From Actinokineospora iranica (GTDB lineage: Bacteria; Actinomycetota; Actinomycetes; Mycobacteriales; Pseudonocardiaceae), in the NCBI RefSeq assembly GCF_900101685.1, contig NZ_FMZZ01000001.1, positions 186,001-250,000 of the forward strand: DNA of 64,000 nucleotides. The letters are read 5' to 3'. This document shows, one piece after another, positions 7,748 through 16,324 of this stretch (position 1 is the first letter of the stretch; the number at the start of each line of letters is the position of its first letter). The notes beneath the pieces were generated by a model. That model was not told where the DNA came from. It saw only the letters and a program-made list of their open reading frames with translations, and searched no databases. Position numbers and translations under genes: made by a program.

Positions 7748-8919
7748 GCGAGGAGTTGCGCGAGCGGGTGGCGGCGCTGCTCGCCGCGCACGATCCGGCC
7801 ACGACGGACCGGCTGGAGTTCCTGCGCGCCCGCTTCGACGCGGGTCTGGCCTGGGTGCACTTCCCGGTCGGGCTCGGCGGTCTCGGCGCGGCCCGGGGCG
7901 ACCAGCGGATCGTCGATGAGGAACTCGCCAAGGCGGGCGCGCCGGACAACAACCCCCGCCGGATCGGCATCGGGCTGGGCATGGCCGCGCCGACCATCCT
8001 CGCCTTCGGCGCCGACGAGCAGAAGCGGCGCTTCCTGCGTCCTCTGTGGACCGGGGAGGAGGTGTGGTGCCAGCTGTTCAGCGAGCCGGGCGCGGGCTCG
8101 GACCTGGCGGCGCTGGGCACCCGCGCCCGCCGCGACGGCGACGACTGGGTGGTGACCGGGCAGAAGGTCTGGACCTCCACCGCGCACACCGCGCGGTGGG
8201 CGATCCTGGTCGCCCGCACGGATCCGGACGTGCCCAAGCACGCGGGCATGACGTACTTCGTGTGCGACATGACCGATCCCGGCGTCGAGGTGCGGCCGCT
8301 GCGGCAGATCACCGGAGAGGCCGAGTTCAACGAGGTCTTCCTGACCGAGGTCCGCATTCCGGACGCGCACCGGCTCGGCGCGGTCGGCGACGGCTGGCGG
8401 GTCGCGCAGACCACCTTGATGAACGAGCGGGTCGCCATCGGCGGGCGGCCGGTGCCGCGCGAGGGCGGCATGATCGGCGTCGTGGCCGACGCCTGGCGGG
8501 CCAACCCGGAGCGGCGCACCCCGGAGGCGCACGACCGGCTGGTGAAGCTGTGGGTCGAGTCCGAGGCTCTGCGGTTGGCCGGGACACGGTTGCGCCAACA
8601 GCTCGCCGCGGGGTCGCCGGGGCCGGAGGGTTCCGCGATGAAGCTGGCGTTCGCCCGGCTGGCGCAGACGCTGTCCGGCTTCGAGGTCGAGTTGCTCGCC
8701 GAGGACGGCCTGCGCTACGACGACTGGACATTGCGGCGCCCGGAGCTGGTCGACTTCACCGGTCGTGAGGCGGGCTACCGCTACCTGCGGGCGAAGGGCA
8801 ACTCCATCGAGGGCGGCACATCGGAGATCCTGCGCAACATCATCGCCGAGCGGATTCTCGGCCTCCCCTCGGAACCCAGGGTCGACAAGGACGTGCCGTG
8901 GAAGGACCTGCCCAAATGA
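7744..8919 (+). CDS. Acyl-CoA dehydrogenase, first of an adjacent pair
   Basis: The 391-residue flavoprotein shows the middle-domain motif QLFSEPGAGSDLA and the C-terminal signature IEGGTSEILRNIIAERILGLP. The ATG at 7744 overlaps the preceding stop, and its own stop overlaps the next start (ATGA at 8916). Adjacent pairs of divergent acyl-CoA dehydrogenases in actinobacteria often form alpha2beta2 heterotetramers acting on unusual substrates such as sterol side chains. Whether that holds here needs biochemical evidence. The substrate cannot be told from the sequence. Confidence 0.88.
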   Translation: MSEELRERVAALLAAHDPATTDRLEFLRARFDAGLAWVHFPVGLGGLGAARGDQRIVDEELAKAGAPDNNPRRIGIGLGMAAPTILAFGADEQKRRFLRPLWTGEEVWCQLFSEPGAGSDLAALGTRARRDGDDWVVTGQKVWTSTAHTARWAILVARTDPDVPKHAGMTYFVCDMTDPGVEVRPLRQITGEAEFNEVFLTEVRIPDAHRLGAVGDGWRVAQTTLMNERVAIGGRPVPREGGMIGVVADAWRANPERRTPEAHDRLVKLWVESEALRLAGTRLRQQLAAGSPGPEGSAMKLAFARLAQTLSGFEVELLAEDGLRYDDWTLRRPELVDFTGREAGYRYLRAKGNSIEGGTSEILRNIIAERILGLPSEPRVDKDVPWKDLPK

Positions 8920-10007
8920 GCGAGCCGAACCTGCTCTACACCGACGTCGAGGACGACCTGCGGGCCAGCGTGCGCGACCTGCTCGCCGACCGGGCGGACG
9001 GGGCCGCGGTGCTCGGCCGCGTGGAAAGCGCCGAACCGCACGACCTCGGGCTGTGGCGCACCCTGGCCGCCGACCTCGGGGTGACGTCGCTGCACGTCCC
9101 GGAAAGCCTGGGCGGGCAGGGCGCGGGCTACCGCGAGACGGCCGTGGTCGCCGAGGAACTCGGCCGGTCGGTGGCGCCCGTGCCGTTCCTGGGCAGCGCT
9201 GTGCTGGCGACGGCCGCGCTGCTGCGGGTGTCCGACGACGAGCACGCGCGGTCGGCGTTGGCGAAGTTGGCCGCGGGCGACGCGACGGCCGCGTTGGTGG
9301 TTCCGCTGTCGGCGTGGCCGGGATCGCCGCTGCCGTCGGTGCGGGCCGAGGGCGGTGGGCTGGTCGGGACGGTCCGCTCCGTCGCCGACGCGGCCGTGGC
9401 CGATCTGCTGGTGGTGCCCGCCGACGACGGGTTGCACCTGGTCGAGGCGGGCGCGGCGCGGGTGACGCCGGTGGTGTCGCTGGACCTGACCCGCCCGGTC
9501 GCCGACGTCGAGTTCTCCGGGGCCGCGTCGGTCCGGGTGTCCGGCTCCGCGGCGGCGGCTGTCGATGCGGCGTTGCTCACCGGTGCGGGCGTGCTCGCCT
9601 CCGAGCAGGTCGGGGTCGCGCAGTGGTGCCTGGACACCACGGTCGCCTACCTCAAGGAGCGCTACCAGTTCGGCAGGCCGGTGGGGTCCTTTCAGGCGCT
9701 CAAGCACCGGCTGGCCGACCTGTGGCAGGAGTTGGTGCTGGCCCGTGCCGCGGCCCGGTACGCCGCCGACCGGCTGGCGGCAGGCGACCAGGACGCGCCG
9801 ATCGCGGTGTCGGTGGCGCAGTCGCTGTGCGCGGCGGTCGCGGTGCACGCCGCCGAGGAGTGCGTCCAGCTGCACGGCGGCATCGGCATGACCTGGGAGC
9901 ACCCGGCGCACCTGTACCTCAAGCGCGCCAAGGCCGACGAGATCGCCCTCGGCACCCCGGGGCGGCACCGGGCCGTTCTCGCGCCACTGGTAGACCTGCC
10001 CGGATGA
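8916..10007 (+). CDS. Acyl-CoA dehydrogenase, second of an adjacent pair
   Basis: The 363-residue protein is a diverged acyl-CoA dehydrogenase. Recognisable parts are the C-terminal flavin-binding half (CLDTTVAYLKERYQFGRPVGSFQALKHRLAD, in two overlapping motifs) and CVQLHGGIGMTWEHPAHLYLKRAK near the end. The central domain is shorter and lacks the EPGAGSD motif seen in its partner, a pattern common in the companion subunit of heteromeric enzymes. Four-base overlaps join it to genes on both sides. Confidence 0.86.
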   Translation: MSEPNLLYTDVEDDLRASVRDLLADRADGAAVLGRVESAEPHDLGLWRTLAADLGVTSLHVPESLGGQGAGYRETAVVAEELGRSVAPVPFLGSAVLATAALLRVSDDEHARSALAKLAAGDATAALVVPLSAWPGSPLPSVRAEGGGLVGTVRSVADAAVADLLVVPADDGLHLVEAGAARVTPVVSLDLTRPVADVEFSGAASVRVSGSAAAAVDAALLTGAGVLASEQVGVAQWCLDTTVAYLKERYQFGRPVGSFQALKHRLADLWQELVLARAAARYAADRLAAGDQDAPIAVSVAQSLCAAVAVHAAEECVQLHGGIGMTWEHPAHLYLKRAKADEIALGTPGRHRAVLAPLVDLPG

Positions 10008-10612
10008 CCGAACCCCTGCCCGGCGACCTCTGGCCGGACATCAGACCCGACGCGGCCCGGCGGCTGATGGCCGCCGCGGTCGACGCCTTCGCCGCCCGCG
10101 GGTACCACGCCACGACCACCCGGGACATCGCGACGGCGGCGGGGATGAGCCCCGCGGCGCTGTATGTGCACTTCCCGTCGAAGGCGGCGGTGTTGTTCGC
10201 GATCAGCCGCAGCGGCCATGAGCGGGCGCTGGCGATGGTGGAGGCGGCGTTCGCCGGGCCGGGGAGTCCGACCGAGCGGATGGGCGCGCTGGTCGCGGAG
10301 TTCGTGAGCTGGCACGCCACCAAACACCGAATCGCCCGGATCGTGCAGTACGAGCTGTCGGCGCTGTCAGCGGCCGATTACGCCGTGGTGGCCTCCCTGC
10401 GGCGCAAGACCGAGGCGGTGGTGCGTGCCCTCATCGACGAGGGTGTGCGCGCCGGGGTGTTCCGGGTGGCCGACGTCCGGATCGCGGCCAGGGCCATCCT
10501 GTCGCTGGCCATCGATGTCGCGCGGTGGTACACGCCGGACTTCCGGCCCGCACCCGCGGAGTTGGGTAAGCGTTACGCGGAACTGGCTTTGACGATGCTC
10601 GGGGCGAGCTGA
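10004..10612 (+). CDS. TetR/AcrR family regulator
   Basis: The 202-residue protein has an N-terminal TetR helix-turn-helix (TTTRDIATAAGMSPAALYVH, about residues 37-56) and a variable ligand domain. As the last gene of the FabG-MaoC-ACAD-ACAD operon, overlapping by ATGA, it probably represses the operon through the palindrome at 6474-6489 and is released by an acyl-CoA intermediate. The ligand is inferred from context only. Confidence 0.87.
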   Translation: MTEPLPGDLWPDIRPDAARRLMAAAVDAFAARGYHATTTRDIATAAGMSPAALYVHFPSKAAVLFAISRSGHERALAMVEAAFAGPGSPTERMGALVAEFVSWHATKHRIARIVQYELSALSAADYAVVASLRRKTEAVVRALIDEGVRAGVFRVADVRIAARAILSLAIDVARWYTPDFRPAPAELGKRYAELALTMLGAS

Positions 10613-10833
10613 CCGTGGACTAGCGCACTCCCACGTCAGCCTCTGCCGAGCCCAGCACGCATCGCTGATCACGATGCGCGGTGGACGGCATCGAGTACGA
10701 CTACCTGCGTTGAGCACCCCGTCGTGGTGGTCGGTGTCCCCCTTGACGATCAGCTGCCGAGGGTCGGCGGCCGAGCGCGCCGTTCTCGGCGAATCCGGTG
10801 AGCGCGGTGACCGACCGGCCTACAGTGGGTGGC

Positions 10834-10998
10834 ATGGCGACGTTCGGTGAACTGGTGCCCGGTCCGAAGCTTCGCAAGGTCAGCGACGAGGACTCCGGTA
10901 CCGGCCAGGAGCAGGACCCCGGCCCGCTGGATCTCGAGTCCGGCGTGGTCTTCCTCCGCCCCCGTCCGGAGCCGGAGGCCGCCGAGGAACCGACGTGA
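10834..10998 (+). CDS. Small hypothetical protein
   Basis: The 54-residue acidic protein starts M-A-T-F-G-E-L-V-P-G-P-K-L and ends in a Pro/Glu-rich tail. It is not recognised. An alternative GTG start lies 36 bases upstream. Its stop overlaps the GTG of the following broken gene as GTGA, which suggests it was once the first gene of a coupled pair. About 220 bases upstream (10613-10833) hold no gene. Confidence 0.45.
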   Translation: MATFGELVPGPKLRKVSDEDSGTGQEQDPGPLDLESGVVFLRPRPEPEAAEEPT

Positions 10999-11290
10999 GC
11001 CTCAACCGGGCGACGCCGGACCAGCCCGCCGCGACGGTGGCCGGGTCCACTGTCCTGCTCGGCGACATGCGCGCCGGCGCGGGCACGCACCTGGCCCAGG
11101 GGCTGGTCGTCCGCTCGCACGATGGCGTGGTGGAGATCGGAACCACTCGGCGGTGTTGGAGAACGGCATCGTCGTCGGGTGGCGGGCGCACCCGGTCCGC
11201 ATCGGGCAGCGCACCGTGCGCGCGCCCCGGCGACGGCGTGATCCTCGGCGAGGGCACGCAGATCCACTCGGACACGGTGGTCCCCGACCA
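10995..11290 (+). pseudogene. Broken hexapeptide-repeat (gamma-carbonic-anhydrase-like) gene
   Basis: Left-handed beta-helix sequence can be followed only by changing frame. One frame encodes VLLGDMRAGAGTHLAQGLVV and VVEIGTT up to about 11147. A second frame continues with HSAVLENGIVVGWRAHPVRIGQ to about 11218. The first frame resumes with GDGVILGEGTQIHSDTVVP. Part of the expected middle is missing. Intact relatives are acetyltransferase or gamma-carbonic-anhydrase-like proteins with rows of [LIV]-G-x4 repeats. It is either a decayed gene or a poorly sequenced stretch; the former seems likelier because sequence is lost as well as shifted. Confidence 0.6.
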
Positions 11291-11337
11291 GGAGCCGCGC
11301 GTTCACGCCCAGGCACGTCGGCGCGAGCAGGCCCGCG

Positions 11338-12180
11338 GTGGAGGCCATGGCCAGGACCCTGCTCGACGCCGTGGCGGGCCAGGAGACCTTCGACGTAGTG
11401 TCGGCGTTCGCCATGCCGCTGTCGATCGGGGAGAAGGACAGGCTCCGGCTGATGCGCGCGGACGCCCAGGTCGCCGAACTCGCCGCGGACGCGGGCCAGC
11501 GAGCGGAATGGGCCCCGGACGGTTCGCGGTTCGCGGCCATCGCGGGCGAGCAGGTGGTCTCGATCGACGCCAGGACCGGTGCGATCGCCAAAGCCGCCTG
11601 CACCTGCTATGACGTCGCGGTCGCGGCCAGGAAGGTGTACGCGGCGGCGGAATACGGCGCGACCGAGCTGAAGGTGTTCGACCTCGCCACCCTCAAGGCC
11701 CATGGCCCGCTGACCCTGCACAAGGGCGCCTCGTCCATCGCAGGCGCCGGTGACCGGCTGGTGACGTTCCAGATCACTGAGACCGGCGCCCGCGACGAGA
11801 GCGAACTGATCATCATCGAACCGGCCACCGGCGCGAAGACGAACGCGGGCAAGGTCGGCCAGGTGGCGGACACCGCGTTCACCCCGCGCGGCTGGTGGGC
11901 GGGCCGCTGTTCGCCTACGCCACCACCGGCTCATCCGGCGCGATGACCGCGGTGGCCGACGTGTTCTGGCTCGACCCCGCCAGTCCCGCCGAGCAGGTGC
12001 GGACCAGCGACCAGGAGTTGCGGCAGACGACACCGGATGTCGCAGAAGACGCCTGGAACAGCGGCCGTGACCACCTCTGGTGGGCAGCGGACGGAACCCT
12101 GCGAACGGCCGCGTGGACCTGGTCGTGCGCTTACGGCGGACTGAGCGGACCGCGGTGCGGTGAGAAGTCCGCGCACACCC
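11338..12180 (+). pseudogene. Frame-broken beta-propeller-like protein gene
   Basis: From the GTG at 11338 one frame encodes repeated propeller-like strands (AEWAPDGSRFAAIAGEQVVSIDARTG, split here for length, and AATEYGATELKVFDLATL-type blocks) to about 11890. At the GGCTGGTGGGCGGGCC stretch the sense moves to another frame, which continues GGPLFAYATTGSSG, VFWLDPASPAEQVRTSDQE and HLWWAADGTLRTAAW up to about 12175. A one-base loss near 11895 explains the switch. No signal peptide or catalytic motif is visible and the family is not recognised. Confidence 0.5.
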
Positions 12181-12181
12181 A

Positions 12182-12955
12182 ATGGCGTCACGACGGGCCG
12201 AATGGGCGCGGACCGACGAACGCGACTTCGACACCGTGCTCGACATCGGCGCCGGGAGCAGCCTCGGACCCAGCCGGGGCGAGGAAGACAAGCCACTCAC
12301 CTTGGTGGAAGGCGAGAAGCGGGCCGAGCTCAGCGCCCACGTCCGTGGTTTGTGGACTCCCCCGCAGCTCGGCACCCCACCGGCAAGCCCGCCTGGCACC
12401 CAGGAAATGGCGCTGCGCTTCGCGCCCACGGTGGCTGCATCCCGAGGAGAAGAACTTCCCTGGCGACGCTTCCGACCGCAGAAGGACGGCCGGCTCAGCG
12501 CGTACCTGTACTGGTTCTTCTACCCCTACAACGACTTTCACATTGGTGCCTCACCGAACTTGCGCCACGAAGGTGACTGGGAACGCGTCGCGGTCCAGAT
12601 CGACGGCGACCGGCCGGTCGGGGTCGCCTTCGCGAAACACGGCGGCCCGGCCTGCTCCAAGCCGTGGAACGACATGGCGAAATCCGGCACCCACGCTGAG
12701 GTTTTCAGCGCGAAAGGCTCCCACGCGTCCTATCCTTTCATAGACGAATATCCCACCCTGTGCCCAACATCGGACCACACTGGGAAGGGCTTCGCCTGGG
12801 ACGCGGCGACCAGCTTGCTCAACGTCAAAGACCAGCCCTGGTACGGCTACCGCGGGCTCTGGGGCGAACTCGGAGTCCACAAGAACACCACTGGACCGGC
12901 CGGACCGTGGCCGAAGCGCGACATGTCCGCGTCACTCACCACCGAGAAGTGCTAG
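12182..12955 (+). pseudogene. Vps62-like domain protein, probably frame-broken
   Basis: The continuous frame gives 257 codons ending with a clear Vps62-type domain: LSAYLYWFFYPYNDFHIG, RHEGDWERVAVQIDGDRPV, VFSAKGSHASYPF and GYRGLWGEL. Just before it, the expected motif VWLHPEEKNFPGDAS is present only in another frame (about 12432-12470), flanked by LRFAPTV and RLSAYLYW in the main frame. Compensating small deletions near 12432 and 12470 therefore scramble about a dozen residues. Vps62-like proteins in bacteria are of unknown function, sometimes secreted. The product might still fold downstream of the damage. Confidence 0.55.
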
Positions 12956-13099
12956 CCCAGTGCGCCAAGCCCGGACCTCGTGCGCGGCGACGACATCCGC
13001 CACATGCCCAACCACCGACTTCCTGGTGTGCTGACGGGCCACAGCTGTCGATGTCGAGAAGTCGGGCCGATGGTTCGGCTCGGCGTGGGTGTGCCCGGT

Positions 13100-13540
13100 T
13101 CAGCGGCGGTTGGCAGCCAGGATGACGAGGAACTGGCCGCCACCCGCCTCGACGTTCGCGCTCACCGGCAGCCCAGGCACGAGCCGGGAGAACCGGTCCA
13201 CCAGCCAATCCGCCGCCGCACGCGCGTCCTGTTCGGTGGGACAGCGGGCCACCATCTCGCGGCCCCCCTTGCGCTCCAGCCGCCCAGCGACGGTGATCAG
13301 CGGCGCTGGCTCGACCACGTACAGCCGGGCCGGCCAGTCGATGGCCACCTTGACCGCGCCCTTGCGGGTGTTGCACCCGCGGTGCGCGAGCCGCTCGGCG
13401 ACCTTGGCCTTCCGGTCGGCGGTCCGACTGTCGACGCTGGGGCCACGCGGGTCGTTCACCGACATGTCGGCGTCGACCGGCTCGTCGCACACCCAGCATC
13501 GCCAACCATCGCGCTCGGCCACTTCATCGAGGAGACTCAC
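13100..13540 (-). CDS. Small protein with an HNH-like Cys/His cluster
   Basis: The 146-residue protein has Cys15-x2-Cys18 near the start and H53-R-G-C56-N-T-R-K-G, an arrangement like the zinc cluster and HN of HNH nucleases. The C-terminal half (RLYVVEPAPLITVAGRLERKGG, AAADWLVDRFSRLVPG) is not recognised. The GTG at 13540 overlaps the stop of the MerR gene as GTGA, so the two are translationally coupled. Function unknown; nuclease activity is only suggested by the motif. Confidence 0.65.
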   Translation of the reverse strand: MSLLDEVAERDGWRCWVCDEPVDADMSVNDPRGPSVDSRTADRKAKVAERLAHRGCNTRKGAVKVAIDWPARLYVVEPAPLITVAGRLERKGGREMVARCPTEQDARAAADWLVDRFSRLVPGLPVSANVEAGGGQFLVILAANRR

Positions 13541-14046
13541 CTGGGCAAACTAGCCTGTCCGGCCGCCGTTCCGCTCACGGGTGGCTGACGAAGGCCTTGG
13601 CGGATGCCACGCCACTGCGGCCGGGGCCGGTAACGGGTCTCCCCTTGTCCGCCCTGCGACCACCGCGGGGCGGACAGGGCGGGGTCGTCGGCCGCGGGCG
13701 GCGTGGCGGCGATGACCTTCTCCAGCAGCGAGCGCGCGGTCTCCAGTTCGCGGATCGCCGCGCTGATCCGGTCGCGCTCGCCCTCGAAGTGGGGCAGCAG
13801 CTCCGGGCATCCCGGAGCCAAGCCGTCGCCGAGGTCGACCATGCAGGGCAGGACCTCGGCGATCATCGTGGTGGACAGTCCCGCGGCGAGCAGGGTGCGG
13901 ATGTGGCGGACGGTCGTGACGTCCGCGTCGACGTACTCACGGTAGCCGCTGGGTAAGCGGGCGGGCCGCACGAGGCCCTGCCGCTCGTAGTAGCGCAGCG
14001 CGCGCTCGCTGACTCCGGCCCGCCGGGCCAACTCCCCGATTCGCAT
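13537..14046 (-). CDS. MerR family transcriptional regulator
   Basis: The 169-residue protein begins with the MerR DNA-binding domain (MRIGELARRAGVSERALRYY, then GLVRPARLPSGYREY) followed by a dimerisation helix and an effector region with Cys68 and Cys80. A roughly 40-residue Arg/Gln-rich tail follows the normal end of the family. The ATG at 14046 is standard for the family. It is divergent from the imine-reductase-like gene; the shared 59-bp gap carries a perfect palindrome in a promoter spacer, so this protein almost certainly controls that gene. Confidence 0.88.
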   Translation of the reverse strand: MRIGELARRAGVSERALRYYERQGLVRPARLPSGYREYVDADVTTVRHIRTLLAAGLSTTMIAEVLPCMVDLGDGLAPGCPELLPHFEGERDRISAAIRELETARSLLEKVIAATPPAADDPALSAPRWSQGGQGETRYRPRPQWRGIRQGLRQPPVSGTAAGQASLPR

Positions 14047-14066
14047 GTGTCCCACGCTATCGCGGC

Positions 14067-14097
14067 TTGACCTTGACACCGGTGTCAAGGTTTAGCG
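14067..14097 (+). promoter_or_regulatory. MerR-type promoter with a perfect 20-bp palindrome
   Basis: CCTTGACACCGGTGTCAAGG (14071-14090) is a perfect palindrome. It lies between a possible -35 TTGACC (14067-14072) and a -10 beginning TTTAGC or TTAGCG (14091-14097), a spacing of 18-19 bases. A long spacer filled by a dyad is the hallmark of promoters activated by MerR-family regulators. The downstream gene begins at 14106. Confidence 0.75.
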
Positions 14098-14105
14098 TGG
14101 TCACC

Positions 14106-14969
14106 ATGACAGCTCAACCCACTCCCGTCACGGTGCTCGGCCTCGGCCCGATGGGGCAGGCGCTCGCAGGCGCCTTCCTCGCCGCGGGCCACCCGACCAC
14201 CGTGTGGAACCGCAGCCCTGGAAAAGCGGAAGCCGTGGTGGCGCGCGGAGCCCGGCTCGCGGACAGCGCCGCCGCTGCGATCGCGGCGAGCCCACTGGTG
14301 ATCGTGTGCGTCATCGACTACGCCGCCGTGCGCGCGATCATCGAACCAGCCGTCGACGCGCTGCGCGGCCGCACCCTGGTGAACCTGACCTCCGACGAGC
14401 CCGAGCAGGTTCGGGACCTGGCAGCCTGGGCCAGCGGCTTCGACTACCTCGACGGCTCGATCATGACGCCGACGATCACGATCGGCGAGCCGTCGGCGCG
14501 GGTCCTCTACAGCGGCCCAGAGGACACCTTCGACCGGCACCGCGACGCGCTCGCGAGCATCGGCGGAACCGCCACCTACCTCGGCGCCGACCCCGGCCGC
14601 GCGGCCGCGTACGACATGGCGCTGCTGGACGTGTTCTGGACCTCGATGTCCGGGCTGGTCCACGCCTTCGCCCTGGCGCGCGCGGAGGGGGTCAAGGCCA
14701 GGGACCTCGCCCCGCACGCCCAAGACGTCATGTCCCTGCTGCCCGTGTTCACCGGGCAGCTCGCGGGCGAGGTGGACGACGGCGAGCACCCTGGCGAGCA
14801 GTCCTCGCTCCGCTCAGCCGCCGCGGGCATGGCCCACATCCTGCGCGCGAGCCGCCGCCACGGGCTGGACACCTCGGTATTGGCCGCTGCTTTGGACATC
14901 GCCCGCTCCGCGATTCCCGACCACGGCGACGAGGGGTTCTCCCGTTTGGCGGAGGTCATCGCACGGTAG
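14106..14969 (+). CDS. Imine-reductase-like NADPH-dependent oxidoreductase
   Basis: The 287-residue protein belongs to the beta-hydroxyacid dehydrogenase/imine reductase group: Rossmann motif GLGPMGQAL (about residues 12-20), NRSPGK for NADP phosphate binding, then the helical dimerisation domain with AAAYDMALLDVFWTSMSG and QDVMSLLPVF. Streptomyces imine reductases share this YLDGSIMTP and YSGPEDTF pattern. The active-site Lys of true hydroxyacid dehydrogenases is not seen in the usual place. The substrate is unknown. Expression is probably induced through the adjacent MerR regulator. Confidence 0.8.
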   Translation: MTAQPTPVTVLGLGPMGQALAGAFLAAGHPTTVWNRSPGKAEAVVARGARLADSAAAAIAASPLVIVCVIDYAAVRAIIEPAVDALRGRTLVNLTSDEPEQVRDLAAWASGFDYLDGSIMTPTITIGEPSARVLYSGPEDTFDRHRDALASIGGTATYLGADPGRAAAYDMALLDVFWTSMSGLVHAFALARAEGVKARDLAPHAQDVMSLLPVFTGQLAGEVDDGEHPGEQSSLRSAAAGMAHILRASRRHGLDTSVLAAALDIARSAIPDHGDEGFSRLAEVIAR

Positions 14970-15598
14970 CCCCTCATCGCAGCCCCGTCGGGCGAAGCCA
15001 CCACTGTCCCGACGGGAACACGCGACGGTCAGGTGGCGGCCACGCCCGTCAACGCGTGTTTTCCGGACCCGCTCCACGATGTGCCGCGCGGCGACCACCC
15101 GCGACACCCACGCGAGGCCGCCATGGGCGATCGACCGGCGCAGCGCCAGGGTCTCAATGTCCACCCGGACGCTGGTCAGGTCTGCCAGGGACAGCAGCGG
15201 CACCCGGAACCCGAGTTGCGGCTCGGCCACTACGAGCCCCTGCTCGGCCAGTCGCGTCACCGCCTCGCGCACGATTCCCAGGCCGACCCCGTGCTGCTTG
15301 GCCACCGTCGCCGTTGTAGCGATGATGTCACCAGGCGCTTGGGGCTGATCGCCGCGATCAGGTGCCGAACGCTGGTGCGGTGCCGCCCGGTGCGAGAGAA
15401 CCAGCGGGGCAGGGCTCTGACGGTCCGCTCACCCTGTTTCTCCACGTTCGCTGGGACTGCGGATGCGGTGCCCGTCACCCGCCACATCATCTGGTGTGGG
15501 CGATGACTGGGCACCATGTCCGGGCGGCCAGGCCACGCGCCCCAACTGGCTAGGTGAGTGGGGCCAGAATTGTCGTGTCCTGGTGGGACGATCCGGTC
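14970..15598. other. Long gene-poor stretch with a GntR remnant
   Basis: No intact gene was found. The stretch contains the GntR/FadR-like remnant described separately (15066-15305) and a 17-base palindrome CTGATCGCCGCGATCAG (15345-15361). The rest shows no coding or RNA signal. Confidence 0.5.
15066..15305 (-). pseudogene. GntR/FadR family regulator remnant
   Basis: About 80 codons resemble the second half of a GntR helix-turn-helix and the start of the FadR-type effector domain: GIVREAVTRLAEQGLVVAEP, GFRVPLLSLADL, VDIETLALRRSIAHGGLAW. The first half of the DNA-binding domain and most of the effector domain are missing, with sequence on both sides unlike the family. It is a decayed gene. 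Confidence 0.6.
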
Positions 15599-15949
15599 AT
15601 GGCAGTGATGCGAGTCGTCCCGGATCTGAAGAGCGCGGCGCTGGACCGGGCAAAGGCGTTCTACACGGCTGTTCTCGGCCTGCGGGTGGTCATGGATCTG
15701 GGGTGGATCGTGACCCTCGCCGACCCCGACCGGCCTGGGGTACAGGTGAGCCTGATGACACACGACGCGACCGCCCCGGTGACGCCCGCCGCCTCCGTCG
15801 AGGTCGATGACGTGGACGCGGCCTACGCGGCCGCGGTGGCGGCGGGCGCGGAGATCGTGCACCCGCTGACCGACGAACCATGGGGCGTGCGACGCTTCTT
15901 CGTCCGGGACCCGGACGGGCACGTGCTCAACGTCTTAGCCCACCGCTGA
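15599..15949 (+). CDS. VOC (glyoxalase/dioxygenase) superfamily protein
   Basis: The 116-residue protein has one beta-alpha-beta-beta-beta pair of the vicinal oxygen chelate fold: AKAFYTAVLGLRVVMDLGW near the N-terminus and RRFFVRDPDGHVLNVLAHR at the end. The N-terminal metal-binding His usual in glyoxalase I is absent, so it may be a binding or resistance-type protein. The start is the ATG at 15599 after GGTGGGACG. Confidence 0.78.
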   Translation: MAVMRVVPDLKSAALDRAKAFYTAVLGLRVVMDLGWIVTLADPDRPGVQVSLMTHDATAPVTPAASVEVDDVDAAYAAAVAAGAEIVHPLTDEPWGVRRFFVRDPDGHVLNVLAHR

Positions 15950-15954
15950 GCCGC

Positions 15955-16317
15955 TTACCGGTCGGCGGAAACCCGTTCCACGGCTTGGGCGATCGCACCC
16001 GAGCCGTCTTCGGCGTCGACGCGCGTGGCGAATGCTCGGGCACGCACGCGGTGAGAGCGGTCGGTGACGGCCCGCGCGATCAGGTCGGCGAGCCGGTCGG
16101 CGGACAGCTCGCTCATCGGCATGTGGCCGGGACTGACGCCCAGGCCCGCCAGCCTGCGGGGCCAGAACGGCTGATCGCCCAGCGTCGGCACTGGCACCGC
16201 AGGCACGCCCGCCCCGGTGGTGCCCGCGCCAGCGTGGTGCAGCACCGCCGCCATCTTGGGAAACAGCCAAAGCAGATCCAACTCGGCGGCCAACTCCGTG
16301 GCCGCCTCGCCCGCCAA
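15955..16317 (-). pseudogene. C-terminal remnant of a family-1 glycosyltransferase
   Basis: The 120-codon stretch matches the nucleotide-sugar-binding end of actinobacterial macrolide- or glycopeptide-type glycosyltransferases: VLHHAGAGTTGAGVPAVPVP, DQPFWPRRLAGLGVSP, LSADRLADLIARAVTD. The whole N-terminal acceptor domain is missing, and upstream sequence on this strand (towards 16400) is unrelated. It is probably a remnant left by a deletion. Confidence 0.65.
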
Positions 16318-16324
16318 GATACGA

